A DNA stretch of 64,000 nucleotides from Arcuatula senhousia (GCA_963971305.1 OZ020307.1:11235501-11299500), one strand, 5' to 3'. Counted from the stretch's first letter, positions 10,736-22,732 are shown. Numbers and translations are program-made. The notes: generated by a model from the letters alone, not told the origin.

Positions 10736-12032
10736 CTAATTAAAACAATTAACTATCATATCTTTTAACTCAATTTTGAACTTTTCTACTAGTGGCTGAT
10801 AACGAAGAAAGAATTTTTTTAGTGATCGTATGAGACGTATTTTCTTATAGCTCTGCTTCAAAAGTCGGTCACGAAGAAACCGGTGTCTGATCAAAAAATC
10901 TGTGAAATGTGTGCAAGCTCTGAATAAGTTGAGAAATATAAACACCGTATGCAGGAGAAGTAGGTATATTGCTCTGTAGATTAGGAAAATTAATAATTTG
11001 AAAATTAAAATCGTCTCGTTTATCGTAAATTTTTGTACTGAGATGACCACCTGGGTCAAATTCGAGGTGCAAATCCAAGAAAGACGTGAAGCAATTAGAT
11101 TCGGTGGTCTCTTTAATCTCCAATTCCGGGAGAAATATTGAAGGAATCCAACTACCAAATGAAGTGTTATTGATAGAAAGGACATCGTCAATATATCTGA
11201 ATGTAAGATTAAATGACCTTGCCTCTTTCATCTTCTTGTTCTTTACGAGTCCCTGAAGAAATTCAGTCTCGTAAGAGTATAAAAACAAATCGGCGAGGAG
11301 AGGAGCACAGTTTGTGCCCATTGGAATGCCGATTTGTTGTTGAAAAATCTCTCCTCCGAAGGTGACAAATATGTTGTCAATGAGGAAATCAAGCATACTG
11401 CAAACTTGTTCCAGTGTGTAACAAATTTTATCTTTGAAAGATGTTTTGGAAAAGAATGTAGAATTATAACCCAAAACAACAAAATTCCTTGAGTTTGAAA
11501 AGGCTTTTTCGAGAAGTTTTTTCAGGCGACATTTTAGTTTTTCGTGTGGCAAGGTAGTGTATAAAGTTGAAAAATCGAACGTTTTCAAAGAGTGAACCTC
11601 AGAAAATGATCTAGATTTAAAATGATCTAACAAATCTTTTGAGTTTTTCAAAATCCACATATGGTTAATTCCACTACGATTATAAATAGTGTCGCAGTAT
11701 TCTTGTTGACCTTCTTTGACAGCAGACAAGATTTTAGTTAAATGAACGGACAGCTCTGTAGTTGAACATGATGAAGATCCAGCTATATACCTTTCTTTGT
11801 ACGGATTTTTGTGAAGTTTAGGTATCCAGTACAAATATGGTAACTCTTTATGTTCCTCTTTCATTGGAATATTGAAAGAGGACATAAAAGAGCTATGGTT
11901 GGCTATGATTTCATCTTTGTTAAATGTAGTCCGTGTGTATGTAGCACTAGCGGAAGTATTACCATCAATGCCTAGTTCTTTTATTAGACAATTGTAATAA
12001 TGTGCTTTACATACAAAAACTATATTATTGGA
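10736..12032 (-). pseudogene. Penelope-like reverse transcriptase, frameshifted (PLE-A)
   Basis: The frame is open from about 12032, where a stop lies just upstream, through an internal Met at 11885 to 10869. From that Met, IPKLHK lies at residues 21-26, FDFSTLYT (first catalytic Asp, about 104), IPMGTNCAP at 187-195, FRYIDDVL (catalytic YIDD at 231-234) and SFLDLHL near 270, followed by YDKRDDF. This order is typical of Penelope-like RTs. Near 10,925 about 8 nt are missing relative to PLE-B, which shifts the frame. The true C-terminus (RACTHFTDFL...SLKKFFLRY) continues in another frame to 10736. No GIY-YIG endonuclease follows. The 5' part is absent, so the copy is truncated and inactive. 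Confidence 0.85.
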
Positions 12033-14344
12033 AGCCTATATAACTATATTATATAAAAAGCTACGCCGAGCGCAGCATGATACGACCGATACAAGTTGAA
12101 CCCTGTACGCTGGAGGCCCAATATGGATAGTCTATTGCTTTGGTCACATGAAGCCCATGATGGACTTATAAAGCTTTTTGACACATACATCCTGTGGTGG
12201 ACTTTTAAATGCATTTTGACACATATACATGTATATTGACATCAACATCTCATACAAAAAGCCTTATTTATATACATATATCAATTTACATTTTTTGCCC
12301 TTTGACCCCTAATTTAAAAAAAAAAACTGTAAGAATTTTGTTAATCAGATTGCAAAAAAGGGCAGGGATTTTTATAAGGTATCCAATGAAAAAATATTTT
12401 GAAATCGGACCAATTATAAAAAAGTTATTTTTATGGGCATGGCCTACTCTTTGCCACATCCCTGTTCACCATTTTATGGAAAGCTACCCCCCCCCCTCCT
12501 GAAGACCTTTTAGATTTTTAATGACAATGTACAGTACATGTGTACTATATGACTTAAAGAAATTAAAGCAATATCTGACAATATTTTCTGACCTACTCAA
12601 AAGTTAGGTATTCATTACTTAAAACAATAACAAATGTTAATGTAATATATCTTCAAAGGACAGCATGGCCAATTTGTTCACATGTCACCTTATATTTGTT
12701 TTGATTTTACATTTTCTGGGTTTCATGTTTTATTTTTATAACATCATTTATTTGCAAAATATCAATTTAAATGTGGATTTATATATGTGAATTGTGTCCT
12801 ACATTGTATGTTTAATATGCGTGTGTATTAGCAAAAAAAAATATTTTTTTTTCAGACAAAGAGCCATATAAAGCTAAAAGTTGATAAAAGTCATCAGCAT
12901 CTGTAATTTCAAGATATGGATAAATGCTGACTGTGCATATATAATTCTCACTGAAACTGGATATATCTAGCATCAAAATAGTGTTTACCTTTACAGAGAG
13001 CTTTATTCTTCTAACTAAGGAGTCCAAAAGTCTATAGAAATTATGAAAATTTGTTTTGAGCAGCTACAAAATATATAAACATCCTAGGATGATGTGAAAA
13101 AGATTGAGTAAAAATCATGAATTAATATGTTGTGTAAAAGAATGAGTTCAGTGGTGAATTTAATATCAAGTGAAATATTAAAAAATAAATGTGATATAAG
13201 AACTTTTTTTGTTTGTTACTCTTTATATTTTCTATTGATGATGGATCCACACAACATCATATCTTCATAAACATCAAGGCAAATACAGAGCAGAACAATA
13301 CATTAATGAAGAAAGCTTTGTCTGGACCCATATTGGACATACAAGTATAATAGTTGACTAGACACACAAAGAAAAAGAAAACACATGCAAGTGTCAATGC
13401 AACATACCATGTGTAACAGCTCAAGTGCAAGAAAGAATAAAATCACATAGTTCTAATTTATTTGCCAAATGAAGTCTATAAAAAAATGATAAAAGACTAA
13501 CAAAAGTTGAAAGCTGTAAATGCTCCATAATTTTTTTTTTATTTAATAAGATTTTGTGGCATGCATATTTACTCAATTCACTGTAACAAAGTATTTTATA
13601 AATTATCCTTTCAATTCATCATAGTACAAGCATCTTATTCCTCAGCTGTTTACAATAGATATATATTACAAGTTATCCAATGTAAATAGATTGACTGACA
13701 AATATCATAAGCAATGGTTATACTATTTGACATGTTAAAGATTGTCTACATGTATTTCAATATATGTTATAAGTTTCAATTATGAATGTAACCTTGTCAA
13801 TGAAATGACATTTGACCAATTAAGATTATTTAGAGGCAGGTTATGCCCCCTATCATTTAAAAAAATCACTAGTAATTGTTTATTAAAAACAAAACATTGG
13901 GTTAAATAATATTTACATATAAGTCCAATAGGGTTATTTTTATCATTGTACCCATTTTCTTTGTACATATAACATGCTGGTGACATTTTTTATGCATTTT
14001 AGTGAATCAATATGTAATATTGATATGATGATTGCTATGTAATGTTATAAAGATTACTTTAACTAATTATTGAACAATAATAAACATGCTACCATTGAAA
14101 TGGTATTAATGTCTAAAAATATTGTCCAAAATACCAAGTATGTGTTCAATGGAAAATGCATATATTCAAACATAATTGCTGCTATAAGAATATTATGTCT
14201 GTAAAAATGTTAGTTATTCTACAAAAGTAATAATAAAAGATAACTTGTTTTGTTATATCAATCTATTTCCCACACAAAAAAAGTTGCAAAGCTTTATGTC
14301 TCTGGTCCATCAATCAGTCCTACACATCACTTTGTTATAATAAA
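12033..14344. other. AT-rich sequence without recognisable gene
   Basis: A GC-richer scrap at 12,060-12,120 ('GCTACGCCGAGCGCAGC') looks like the edge of another dispersed repeat. There is a C-run near 12,487 and an A/T-rich stretch. Open frames (up to 97 codons) are low complexity. Nothing else is seen. Confidence 0.4.
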
Positions 14345-14590
14345 AATGAAAAAGTTCCAGACAATAAATATTGCTCCGCCTGACGCACCAAGACTCATCA
14401 GAGGCGCTCTACCAAAAAAAAATTAAAATGCCAAACATAATTTAATTATGATGAGCATAAAACAATAAAACCAAAAATACCAAACAGGGGAAGAAAATTA
14501 TTATTTAATTTATCTAACAATGTCTGGGGTAAGAAGAATCTAGGAGTTTAGACAATATTGAAAATTAAACATATAATGTAAAGCTATAAA
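14345..14590 (-). mobile_element. Decayed retrozyme monomer
   Basis: It matches the retrozyme unit from 'AAGTTCCAGACAATAAA' through 'ATGTCTGGGGTAAGAAGAA' with many substitutions. The hammerhead is broken: CTGATGAG remains, but half of stem II, GAAA and stem III are deleted. Confidence 0.75.
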
Positions 14591-15639
14591 TGAAACTCCA
14601 CTTATACTACTGAACACAAACAAAACATGGTTTGCAAGAACTACACCATATATAGATATGCATGCTACCAAAAAAATCTAGAAAAACAAAGTTTTGTCGG
14701 ATTGTTGACCCAATATTTATGTTGAAAACCCTGATAATAGTTCATGAACAAGTAAACGGATATTTCTAAAAAGTACATCATATGTTGTGCTCTCTACCAG
14801 GATTCCATCTGCAAATTATAGTGTGAACAATCACCCATTAAACTGAAATCCTGATATACATGTACAAATGGTGATAAGGCTGTCCCCATCTGTTAGTCAA
14901 GTTAGTCAACACAACCCTTAAACATCTGAACAAAATTAAACAAAACTTGGTATGCAAGAAATTCATCATATGAAATCGTGCATAATTACCATGTATTCAT
15001 TAGCCACAAATTTGGGACACAATTAAATTTACCAAAATACCAAGAACAACAAAACAGAATTCCATAGAACTTGGAATTGAAGAAGTATAACACTTATAGT
15101 TGTATCTGTTGCAACAAATAATTGATTTACCTGAGTACATAATTATAAAGCTAATTTTTTACTCCAATACCATAATATGAACTGCACACAAGGGTTATAT
15201 CATAAATATACAGCCTTGTCCAAATACACAAAACAGGAAATGCTTTCCAAAATTAAGTATAAAAAAGATATAGATTAAATGTGCAACATAAGACAAAGCC
15301 CCACAAAACAGGAACTGTTTTATCAAACACCAGATTAACGAAATCTCCATCCTTTAAATCAGCATTCAATAGAAACTAAAATGTGTCGCATTTATTTGCA
15401 ACAGAATACCCAGCAGAAATAAACAAATTTATGCAACTCAAAGACATGCTACAAGAAATCCTTAAAATATTTTCAAGATATGAAATATGGTACGCTGCCT
15501 AGTTGAGTCATTTAAAGAAAAAATGGTGGGTTAAACCATGTTATATGGTGACAAACATTCTTCATCCATTTGATATAAAGTTCCATAGTAAAAAGAACAC
15601 ATTCTGACTTCCGAGTTGTCAGTACCACCGGTACTTTGA
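14591..15639. other. AT-rich sequence; faint PLE-A tail near 15.5 kb
   Basis: 'ATGGTGGGTTAAACCATG' near 15,522 recalls the PLE-A tail. Otherwise nothing supported. Confidence 0.35.
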
Positions 15640-15990
15640 TTCAACTTGTGTGTATAGAAAAAGTATTAAAGAGTATTCTTTTGAACCAGTGCAATTATTC
15701 TGCTACAAAATAAGGTATAAAGTAACAGGTTTGGATATTCTTTTTATTTTCCACCTTTGAATGGGCCAAAAATAGAGCCTTATCGCAACACATCCTTTGT
15801 ATCTCATTTGACCCTGGTGAAGAAGAAGACCACTGAAGCAAAGTTGCTGTCACAAGTTATCCTTTCACGCGCGTCAGGCGTAGCAAAATTTATTGTCTAG
15901 AACTTTGTTGTCATTTTTGTTTTTTTAATGTTGCTGCTTTTTCTTGTGTTTGCTTAAAAGATCAATGCACATCCCAAGCAAAGTGCGCAA
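15640..15990. repeat. R1 terminal part (reverse of 37.97-38.26 kb), with retrozyme scrap
   Basis: Reverse complement of 37965-38255, with shared 'CAGTGCAATTATTCTGC' and 'ATCCTTTGTATCTCATTTG'. Collinearity is broken only by the retrozyme fragment at 15866-15918. Confidence 0.65.
15866..15918 (+). mobile_element. Retrozyme fragment, 53 bp, starting at the ribozyme
   Basis: It begins 'CACGCGCGTCAGGCGTAGC' and runs to 'AACTTTGTTGTCATTT', which is the unit from hammerhead stem III through the first part. It is inserted in an R1 end whose 38-kb relative lacks it. Confidence 0.7.
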
Positions 15991-16024
15991 TATTTTTGTT
16001 GCGCAAAACCGACAGTTTTTACAT

Positions 16025-16115
16025 AGGAAAAATCCGTAGCGCTATGGTTCGAAAAAATAAACAAAATATATATCAAAAGGACCATAATGAGCTACGAACC
16101 GCAGCTAAACTCCAG
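16025..16115. repeat. R6 small fold-back repeat
   Basis: 'ATCCGTAGCGCTATGG' faces 'CCATAATGAGCTACG' about 60 bp away. A better preserved copy is at 37.08-37.17 kb. Confidence 0.5.
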
Positions 16116-16120
16116 CATTT

Positions 16121-17530
16121 TGTTATTTCCTTTTCCCCATGCTTACCTGTTGCTTTCAGCCTTTAAAACCAAGTTTGAGTACCATGATGAGGGTGGGTAT
16201 TTTCAACAGTTTTTATGCACTTCATCATATTCTTTTTAAATAAAATACAATGTATTATGCATTAAACATTTACTACCTATTAGTTTTTCTTTTTTAAATA
16301 AAATATCAAAGATACGTCGTACTGTACCAAGAAATACCAAGGATCAAGGATAGATAATATGATTATACAATTGTTTCTCCCACAACAAGTATGACCTTTA
16401 ATGCAACAACGTCATTTATTAAACCTTGTAAAAAATAATCACCAAATATGGGCAAGGAAAAAAAGAAGAATGTGAGAGTGCTTGCTGGTTGTAAGTTTTA
16501 ATGGACAGAATTGTGAAATGACATAAACAATGTTAAAATAATCAAATACAAAACACAAAATAATTTTAGAGCTGTGTCAAAGACGGTAATTTAGTATTAA
16601 ATTGACAAATCAAGAACGATACATCTGAGTTGACTAATGGACACATATGTCTATCAAAGTCATGCATGGCAATTCAATGGAAGCCCAGTCTTTTATGCAT
16701 TAGGGTTGAAATATGCACTTTAGTAGCATGAACTGTTTTTACATGTAGACTATTCCAGATAACAATAAAACCCAATTGCGGATGATGACATGATAATTCT
16801 ATTCCATATTCTTTCTTTTTTAATATTATAAATTAGCCAGGTTACTGTAGATCGCATCAAAAGTAAAAAAAAACGTTTTCTAAACATGTGAAATATAGAA
16901 AAAAAACTAAATTCATGTCTTAGTACCCCACATTTAGTAAATAAAAAGTTATATACTAGTCTTATGTTTGAGATATAAATCAGATGTGATGTGCATTAAC
17001 CTTTTAAACAATCACAAGAGATTGCAACAATACTTATGCCTTCCTTGTTTTGTCTTTTCTAATGTACATTTGAGATTAATCCTCCAAGTTGGGTAATTTT
17101 GTTATTACCTTTATTTAAAGTGCTACGATAAATTATAGCTACAGATATGAAATCAAAAACTACAATTAGAATGTATTTACTTCGATTAATTTCAACTACA
17201 AATAAATACAGCACCATCTATTATCATTATACCAAACTATTATTATGGTATTTGTCAATCTAAAGAAAGTTATAACTGTAAACAACAGATTAGTAAAAGT
17301 ACACTTAATCCAGCGTCCTCGTCGCTTTCTCTGTCTAGTCTAATGCTAAAGGTAATGATATAGATTGCTTTGATTGATAAAAAGCTAGTATATAGTTCAA
17401 AGAAATAAAGGAATATGCTGCTGGTATGATAGTCAAATTATCTTGATCTTAATGTCGATATAAGTATGTCAAGCTGTTTGTTTTACTAAGGTAATTGTTC
17501 AGTGCCTTAAGCTAAGGATACCTGTCTCGT
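16121..17530 (+). repeat. R1 copy a (left arm)
   Basis: Diverged direct relative of 17.64-18.55 kb and 37.25-38.26 kb, sharing 'AAAGTCATGCATGGCA' and the 'CTTTAAA...GAGT/GC..CATGATGAGG' opening. A PLE-A-like tail, 'TTGTTATTACCTTTATT', sits at 17.09 kb. 'TTAATGTCGATATAAG' at 17.45 kb is the empty site for the retrozyme at 3.39 kb. Confidence 0.6.
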
Positions 17531-17639
17531 TACATTTTTTATTGTGTCAAATATTGGAATCAATCGATCAATCGTGTAGTATTGATATCTGATCATTGGT
17601 TATTACCGGCCATTTAAAAAAATTCATCGATATAGCTGT

Positions 17640-18545
17640 TTTAATTTATTAATGAACGTGTAGTTTAATATAACACCTATTCGCTTGCTTGTGACGGCTT
17701 TTGTTTTGATTTAGTAAATGCATATTTCTAAGCCTTTAAATCCGAGATTGAGCACTATGGTGAGGACGGGTTTTTGACATTTATAATTCCAGGAGTTTGA
17801 ATGTACTGCATCATATCCTTTGATAATGCATTTAATGATTTCATGTCACAATATTTTACACATGTCATACATGTACTAGGGAATAACGGTGTTTATTGGG
17901 ATTGGTTCCAAGATATTAAGAGAAGTAATATGTTTGTTTTTGTTTATTCATTCTAACCAATTGCGACCTTCAACGTAACAAACGTCATTGATGAAATCTT
18001 TCAAAAAACTAACTTCCAAAAAAAATAGAAGAGGAAAATAAGACTGATTTGGTTGTTAGTTTTTTTACAGAATATTTGTAATAACAAGAACAATATTAAG
18101 ATAAGCAAAAACAAAACCCTAGCTAAAATTAAAAATATGCGTCAAAAAACTATTCCCAGGGCATTTCCAAAACAATAAACGTGGGTTTTCACCTGACCAG
18201 TTGTCTAACAACAAAGTCATGCATGGCAATACAAAGGCGGCATAATCCCTAATTGTGAAAGGGTTAAAATGTACGCTTTAGTAACACAAAGTTATTCTGC
18301 ATGAAGACTATTTTAAGTAATTCACTTAAATTTAAATGCAACTGTGTCTAATGCTCTTTCAATTTGGCATGTCCTCCTAAGATCGCAGCCAAAGTAAAAC
18401 AAATCTTTAATATTAATTTTGAAAAACTAAATAAACAAACCAGTGATCCACTAATATTTTTTAAATAGGTTATATACTAGTACTATGTTTGGGATGCGCA
18501 TTGATATTCTAACCAAACACAAAAAAAAACTTTAAAAATAACTTG
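17640..18545 (+). repeat. R1 copy b (left arm)
   Basis: Second R1 copy in the same orientation as copy a. It ends near 'GCTTCAGTGTTCTTC' and is followed by a decayed RT fragment. Non-coding. Confidence 0.6.
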
Positions 18546-18592
18546 TAACAACTTTGCTTCAGTGTTCTTCTTCATCCGGGCCAAATAAGAGT

Positions 18593-18900
18593 TTTAAGAA
18601 TTTAAGAATGACGCGAAGCAATTAGATGCTGTAATTTCTTAAATCTCTATCTCTGGAGAATATACAGAAAGAATTGATAAATAAATGGATGGTGAAGCCA
18701 CATTTAAAAGGTAAAAACTAAATAAGAAATATAAAGAAATAAAACCTTTAAAACAAATAAAACAAGAGTGGGCTTCACCATCCATTTATTTATCTATTTT
18801 ATTTATACACAAGCCACAGTGCAACATATTTTATTTATTTACAGAAAGAATCCACCTACCAAACGAAGTGATGTTGACAGAGAGGGCTTGAAAGTGGGAT
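18593..18900 (-). pseudogene. Decayed PLE RT fragment split by a 164-bp insertion (left arm)
   Basis: Minus-strand remnants of the region after YIDD ('ATCACTTCGTTTGGTAGG' and 'CATCTAATTGCTTCGCGTC') lie on either side of the insertion at 18676-18839. Frame lost. Confidence 0.6.
18676..18839. mobile_element. Short fold-back insertion with 13-bp TSD (left arm)
   Basis: Mirror of 31504-31667. The flanks carry a duplicated 'TACAGAAAGAAT(T/C)' word. Inside, 'GATGGTGAAGCC' and its complement form a long hairpin with a loop of about 70 bp. No coding capacity. Confidence 0.7.
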
Positions 18901-18902
18901 AA

Positions 18903-19190
18903 AAGAAGCAAAGGTGTACCAAAGGGGTAATCAGTATCATAAAACCGTAAAGACAAAGACAAAACCGGCAGACAAAAAATCATCACAACAAAACAAACCA
19001 CATAACAACACAAAACACACACAAACATAACAACAAAACCGCATTCAGCAACGCGAACTCAAGTCGAAACGAGAGTGAACTCAGGTGCTCCGGAAGAGTA
19101 AGCAGTTCCTGCTTGCTATAGCACACCCGTCACGTTGCCAAAGATCGATTAAGTGTTGGTCAAATCCGGAAAGGATGACATTACAAAACT
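18903..19190 (-). mobile_element. PLE-B 3' tail (left arm)
   Basis: Downstream of the RT stop: 'GTGCTATAGCAAGCAGGAAC', 'CCGGAGCACCTGAGTTCAC', a T/G-rich run, and the end 'TTGGTACACCTTTGCTTC'. This is the reference 3' end for the truncated copies in the window. Confidence 0.75.
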
Positions 19191-19905
19191 CTATGTCAAA
19201 CCAACATCTGTGCTCATCTGAGAGATAGAAATCCCGTATTTGTATACAAGCACATGATGTCGTCCGTAAAATTTCTTGAGTGATGACAACAACCTGGGAG
19301 CAACGTACCCCTGTATTAACAATTTGCTTGTCAGCCGTGTGGCTCTATCAAGGAAGTCGTTGTACTCCCCACATGCTCTGGAATAGCGAATCAATTGTGA
19401 TACGTAAACTCCATATGCTGGAGCGGACGGAATATTGCTACACAGAAAGGGAAGGTTAACTATTGGAAAGTTGAAGTCATCACGTTTGTCATAGAGCTTT
19501 GTACAAAGCCTTCCTTGTGTGTCAATTTCGAGAAATAGATACAGATATGAAGCGGACCTCCTAGAATCTGTAGTGTCCTTTATCTCAAGTTCCTTCGGAT
19601 TCATGAGATGTAAATAGTCACCAAATTGAGGATTGTTTAGTGAAAGGACATCATCAATATAACGAAATGTGAGATTGAAGGATAAAGCAAGTTTGCGGTC
19701 CTTTTTGTCTAGAAGTGATTGTAAGAAGTCCGCTTCATATGAATGAAGAAACAAATCGGCAAGCAACGGTGCACAATTTGTGCCCATTTGGATACCTATT
19801 GTTTGCTGAAAAACACGTCCACCAAACTGAACAAATATGTTGTCGATTAGAAAGTTGAGCATTTCTATTATTTGATCTTCTGTAAATTTGTTTTTCTTGC
19901 TAGCA
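19191..19905 (-). pseudogene. Penelope-like RT, 5'-truncated (PLE-B, left arm)
   Basis: The frame opens at the truncation point, about 19905 (...KNKFTEDQIIE before the Met at 19862), and runs to a natural stop. From that Met, IQMGTNCAP lies at 24-32, FRYIDDVL with the catalytic YIDD at 68-71, YDKRDDFNFP near 127, and the C-terminus is SLKKFYGRHH...ISQM. The upstream fingers, the first catalytic Asp and everything N-terminal are gone. No GIY-YIG follows. The right-arm copy differs by Met/Ile at residue 87. The frame is intact but the fragment cannot be an active RT alone. It is followed by the PLE-B tail. Confidence 0.85.
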
Positions 19906-19924
19906 CTAGGAACCTATTTCAAAT

Positions 19925-20165
19925 CTGATACGGTCATTTCAGTCCATTTTTTTCTGGTTCAGATTATTTCAGAATTTCAGTCGTTTTTCACATCAAAATG
20001 AACTTTCCCGGTTCAGTCTTGTTCAGTCCTGTGAAGATAAAATCAGACAATGTGCATGAAGACTTGTTCAGACTCGATCAGTCTATGTCAGATTGGTTCA
20101 GTCATTTGGTAAATTTTCTTGTTCAGTCTCGTTCAGTATTGGTCAGTTTCGGTCAGACAAGTAAG
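19925..20165 (+). repeat. Degenerate GTTCAGTC repeat (left arm)
   Basis: Words such as 'GTTCAGTCTTGTTCAGTCC', 'GTTCAGACTCGATCAGTC' and 'GGTCAGTTTCGGTCAG' recur irregularly every 10-20 bp. The block begins right after the 5' truncation of PLE-B. The 68-codon frame over it is a product of the repeat. Confidence 0.6.
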
Positions 20166-20169
20166 GTTA

Positions 20170-21204
20170 TTGGAGTTTATAACACATGTTTAGTATCAAA
20201 TTAAGATTGAGTTATCTCCCTTTAAATTGCAGATATTTGATTTTCTTTCAATCATTTTGTTAAATCTTTTTATGTAAACTTTGACAAATGTATTAGTGTT
20301 TTTTTTTTCTTAATCAGAATTAAAAATTTAGAACATTTTTTTCTTATTTATATAAAAAAATACTCGGGAAACAGATCGACGTAATTTTTCCTTGGAACTC
20401 GCCTTTAAAGCAACTTGTGCCTTTAACACTTTGAATTTTCTTATTACTACTGACTTTGAAAAAATTTAATGGAAAAAAATATTTAACATCTTTGAAGGGG
20501 TAATAAATGGATATTCCAACACGTAAAGATGGTGAAAATATAAAACGAACACCAGAAAATTAATTTAGATAGTTGAAAACACGCACGAGCAAAAAAAACA
20601 TGCCCCGAAAACGAAGCACACGAGTAATAAAAATCGGCAAAACACGGAACAGAAATAAAGACAAAACGGAGCACGTACTACCTCATAAACACGAAAGAGA
20701 GAAAATTGAAAATCAATATTACGAAAACACACATCATAAATACGTTTAAAACTTAGCTCGAAAATAAGCCTTTACCCCTCTTACATGAATGAGGATCCAT
20801 CAGGGTCAAAAACAGCCTGCGACCTTATGGATTATGATTTTATACCTAACCCTAATTCATTTGTTCCAATGAAGCAATCAAAGTACAATCTATTTGCAGA
20901 TGTGGCATTATAACAAGGAGGAGGTGGACCTTGATCTCTTTTTTTTAACTTTACCTTGATTTCTTAATCTTTCATGAAGAACGCAGAGTAAAGTATTTAG
21001 TGTTTTAACGCATGGCAACAAAATATTTAAAGTTATTACGTTCCATCATTTAGCATGATAGAAAACTGGTTCCAGAAATTTTTACTTCGGTCTTCGGCAC
21101 TTTTCACAAAAAATCAGAAAATATACTCAAAATATGTGCTTTTAGAGAAAAAAAAACAAGCCCCCTCTTTTTTAAATGATCGGCCGGTCCCTAACTAGAT
21201 ATGA
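20170..21204. other. AT-rich sequence (left arm), no feature recognised
   Basis: Mirrored at about 29.14-30.17 kb. Nothing beyond low-complexity A/T runs. Confidence 0.4.
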
Positions 21205-21528
21205 ATGTTCTTGGTTGATATGCAGGCCGTTTCTTGCATTGACAAGTGCAATTTTATCGCGAATAATTTTAATAATTTAGGTATATATTTGATTAGTCCG
21301 TCCTCGGTGTCTAGAAAAATGGACAGTAGGGTGGCCGAGCATGCTGGTAAAATGCTGGGTACGTCAGTGCAATCTCGGACTATACTCCAGCATGTATATG
21401 TAGATCTAAACTTTCATCATTTTAATCAAATTCTTGAACGGAAATGCCTGGGGGGCATCATGACATCATGCCTATTAGATGACGATCGATCTCCCATGAA
21501 TGTCGAAATGCTGTCTGTTGACTTTTAA
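21205..21528 (+). CDS. Unrecognised 107-codon open frame (left arm)
   Basis: The frame is kept intact in both arms (mate 28813-29136, minus). It starts MFLVDMQAVSC, is moderately hydrophilic, and ends LLDDDRSPMNVEMLSVDF. I recognise no domain, signal peptide or membrane segment. Local composition is closer to coding than its surroundings. Preservation in both arms is weak evidence because the arms are nearly identical anyway. It could be an old exon, part of a repeat or chance. Confidence 0.2.
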   Translation: MFLVDMQAVSCIDKCNFIANNFNNLGIYLISPSSVSRKMDSRVAEHAGKMLGTSVQSRTILQHVYVDLNFHHFNQILERKCLGGIMTSCLLDDDRSPMNVEMLSVDF

Positions 21529-21667
21529 TTATTTTTAATGTTTGGCCAATGCAAGAGCAGCGACTGCTGGTTGATTTCTAGTGTATCTTCTGTTAAAAAT
21601 CTTATTGTCTTTTTTACTTGTATCGATAGATGGCTGCAAGGTGCTAATAGCGCATTCTACTTTTTAC

Positions 21668-21698
21668 ATTCCCCCATAGACCTGTAATATACAGGTCT
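21668..21698. repeat. Perfect short palindrome (left arm)
   Basis: 'CATAGACCTGT' then 'AATAT' then 'ACAGGTCTATG', an 11-bp stem with a 5-nt loop. Mirrored near 28,643. Function unknown. Confidence 0.6.
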
Positions 21699-22260
21699 AT
21701 GATTCCCCTAAACATACCTACGTTAAGATATCTATAGATTATCAATTCAAAACAGTTTTGTTTTAATCTTTGTTCTTTTTAATTTGAATATTATTTCAGA
21801 GGTCGTATTAAAAACGAAAGAATAGTTGAACGAAAGAAAGCGTGTTGAAACGCTCAAGAATAGTTCGGAAACCTAGATGATCTTTCAAAGTAGTATATAT
21901 TTTATATTAGAAGGCTATAACCCAATTAAAGCTAGTCTATAGTTTCACTCTCTAAAAAATATATTTCTCCCTAATGTAAAGTTTTCTTTTAAACATTATC
22001 ATAGAACTATTCATCACTAAACGCATTGCATAATAGCAGATAATACCGGTCCTCGCGTCATTTAGGTGCACAAATAATAATTTACACCGCTTTTTTCACT
22101 GCCTAAGATTAGATATGAAAATGGTGAATTTGATAAACGAATCGTCCTGTGAATGCATACTTTTATCTGGGAGTCGGGTCACTCCCTCCGTCCGTCTGTC
22201 GCGCTATCATGTACTATATCGGTCATAATCAAGTTACATAACTCTGTTAAATTACCTTGT

Positions 22261-22719
22261 TAGTTAGTTAGTTAGTTAGTTATTGCTTTACTCCCAAGCA
22301 GCACGATTTCGGCTATATCCGGGAGATGAACATGAAAGTGGTGATACAATGAACATGAAATGATGATGAAGTGGAGAAAATGGGGACACAAGGCCAATCG
22401 GGTAGGAGAGTTTTGACTGCCACTGGAAAAGGGAGCGATGGGTAGGGACAGGAAATTTTGCCTCCTGCATGGGGATCCTACGGGTCCTACTCTTACCGAG
22501 ACCTGCAGCAGGGTTCTTTAACGTGCGAGGAACGTTACATTTTTCCCAACACGGTGCACCACTATGGTTTGCGGTCAGGTTTTCCGCATTATCGCCTGAC
22601 GACCCCGCATCTCTCGATGTCAGGGCTGCCCCATTCAACCACCTGGGGCACACATCCCAGTCGCTTTGTGGGCAAAGCAGCCTGACCCCGATGTCAGGTT
22701 TCTGAGCGCTCTTTAGTGG
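22261..22719 (-). mobile_element. SINE-like retroposon with 13-bp TSD (left arm)
   Basis: Exact 13-bp duplications TAAATTACCTTGT lie at 22248-22260 and 22720-22732. The element is GC-rich, reads on the minus strand, and ends in a (TAAC)6 tail. It shares blocks with the SINE at 44.98 kb ('CATCATCATTTCATGTTCAT', 'CTGACCGC..ACCATAGTG'). Short frames inside it are not genes. I did not find convincing pol III A and B boxes by eye. Confidence 0.8.
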
Positions 22720-22732
22720 TAAATTACCTTGT

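Noticed and set aside
22288..22685. Open frames of 75-121 codons in the SINE (and mirrored at 27640-28057)
   Set aside because: They lie within a TSD-defined retroposon on both strands and in overlapping frames. They exist because the SINE is GC-rich, not because it encodes protein.
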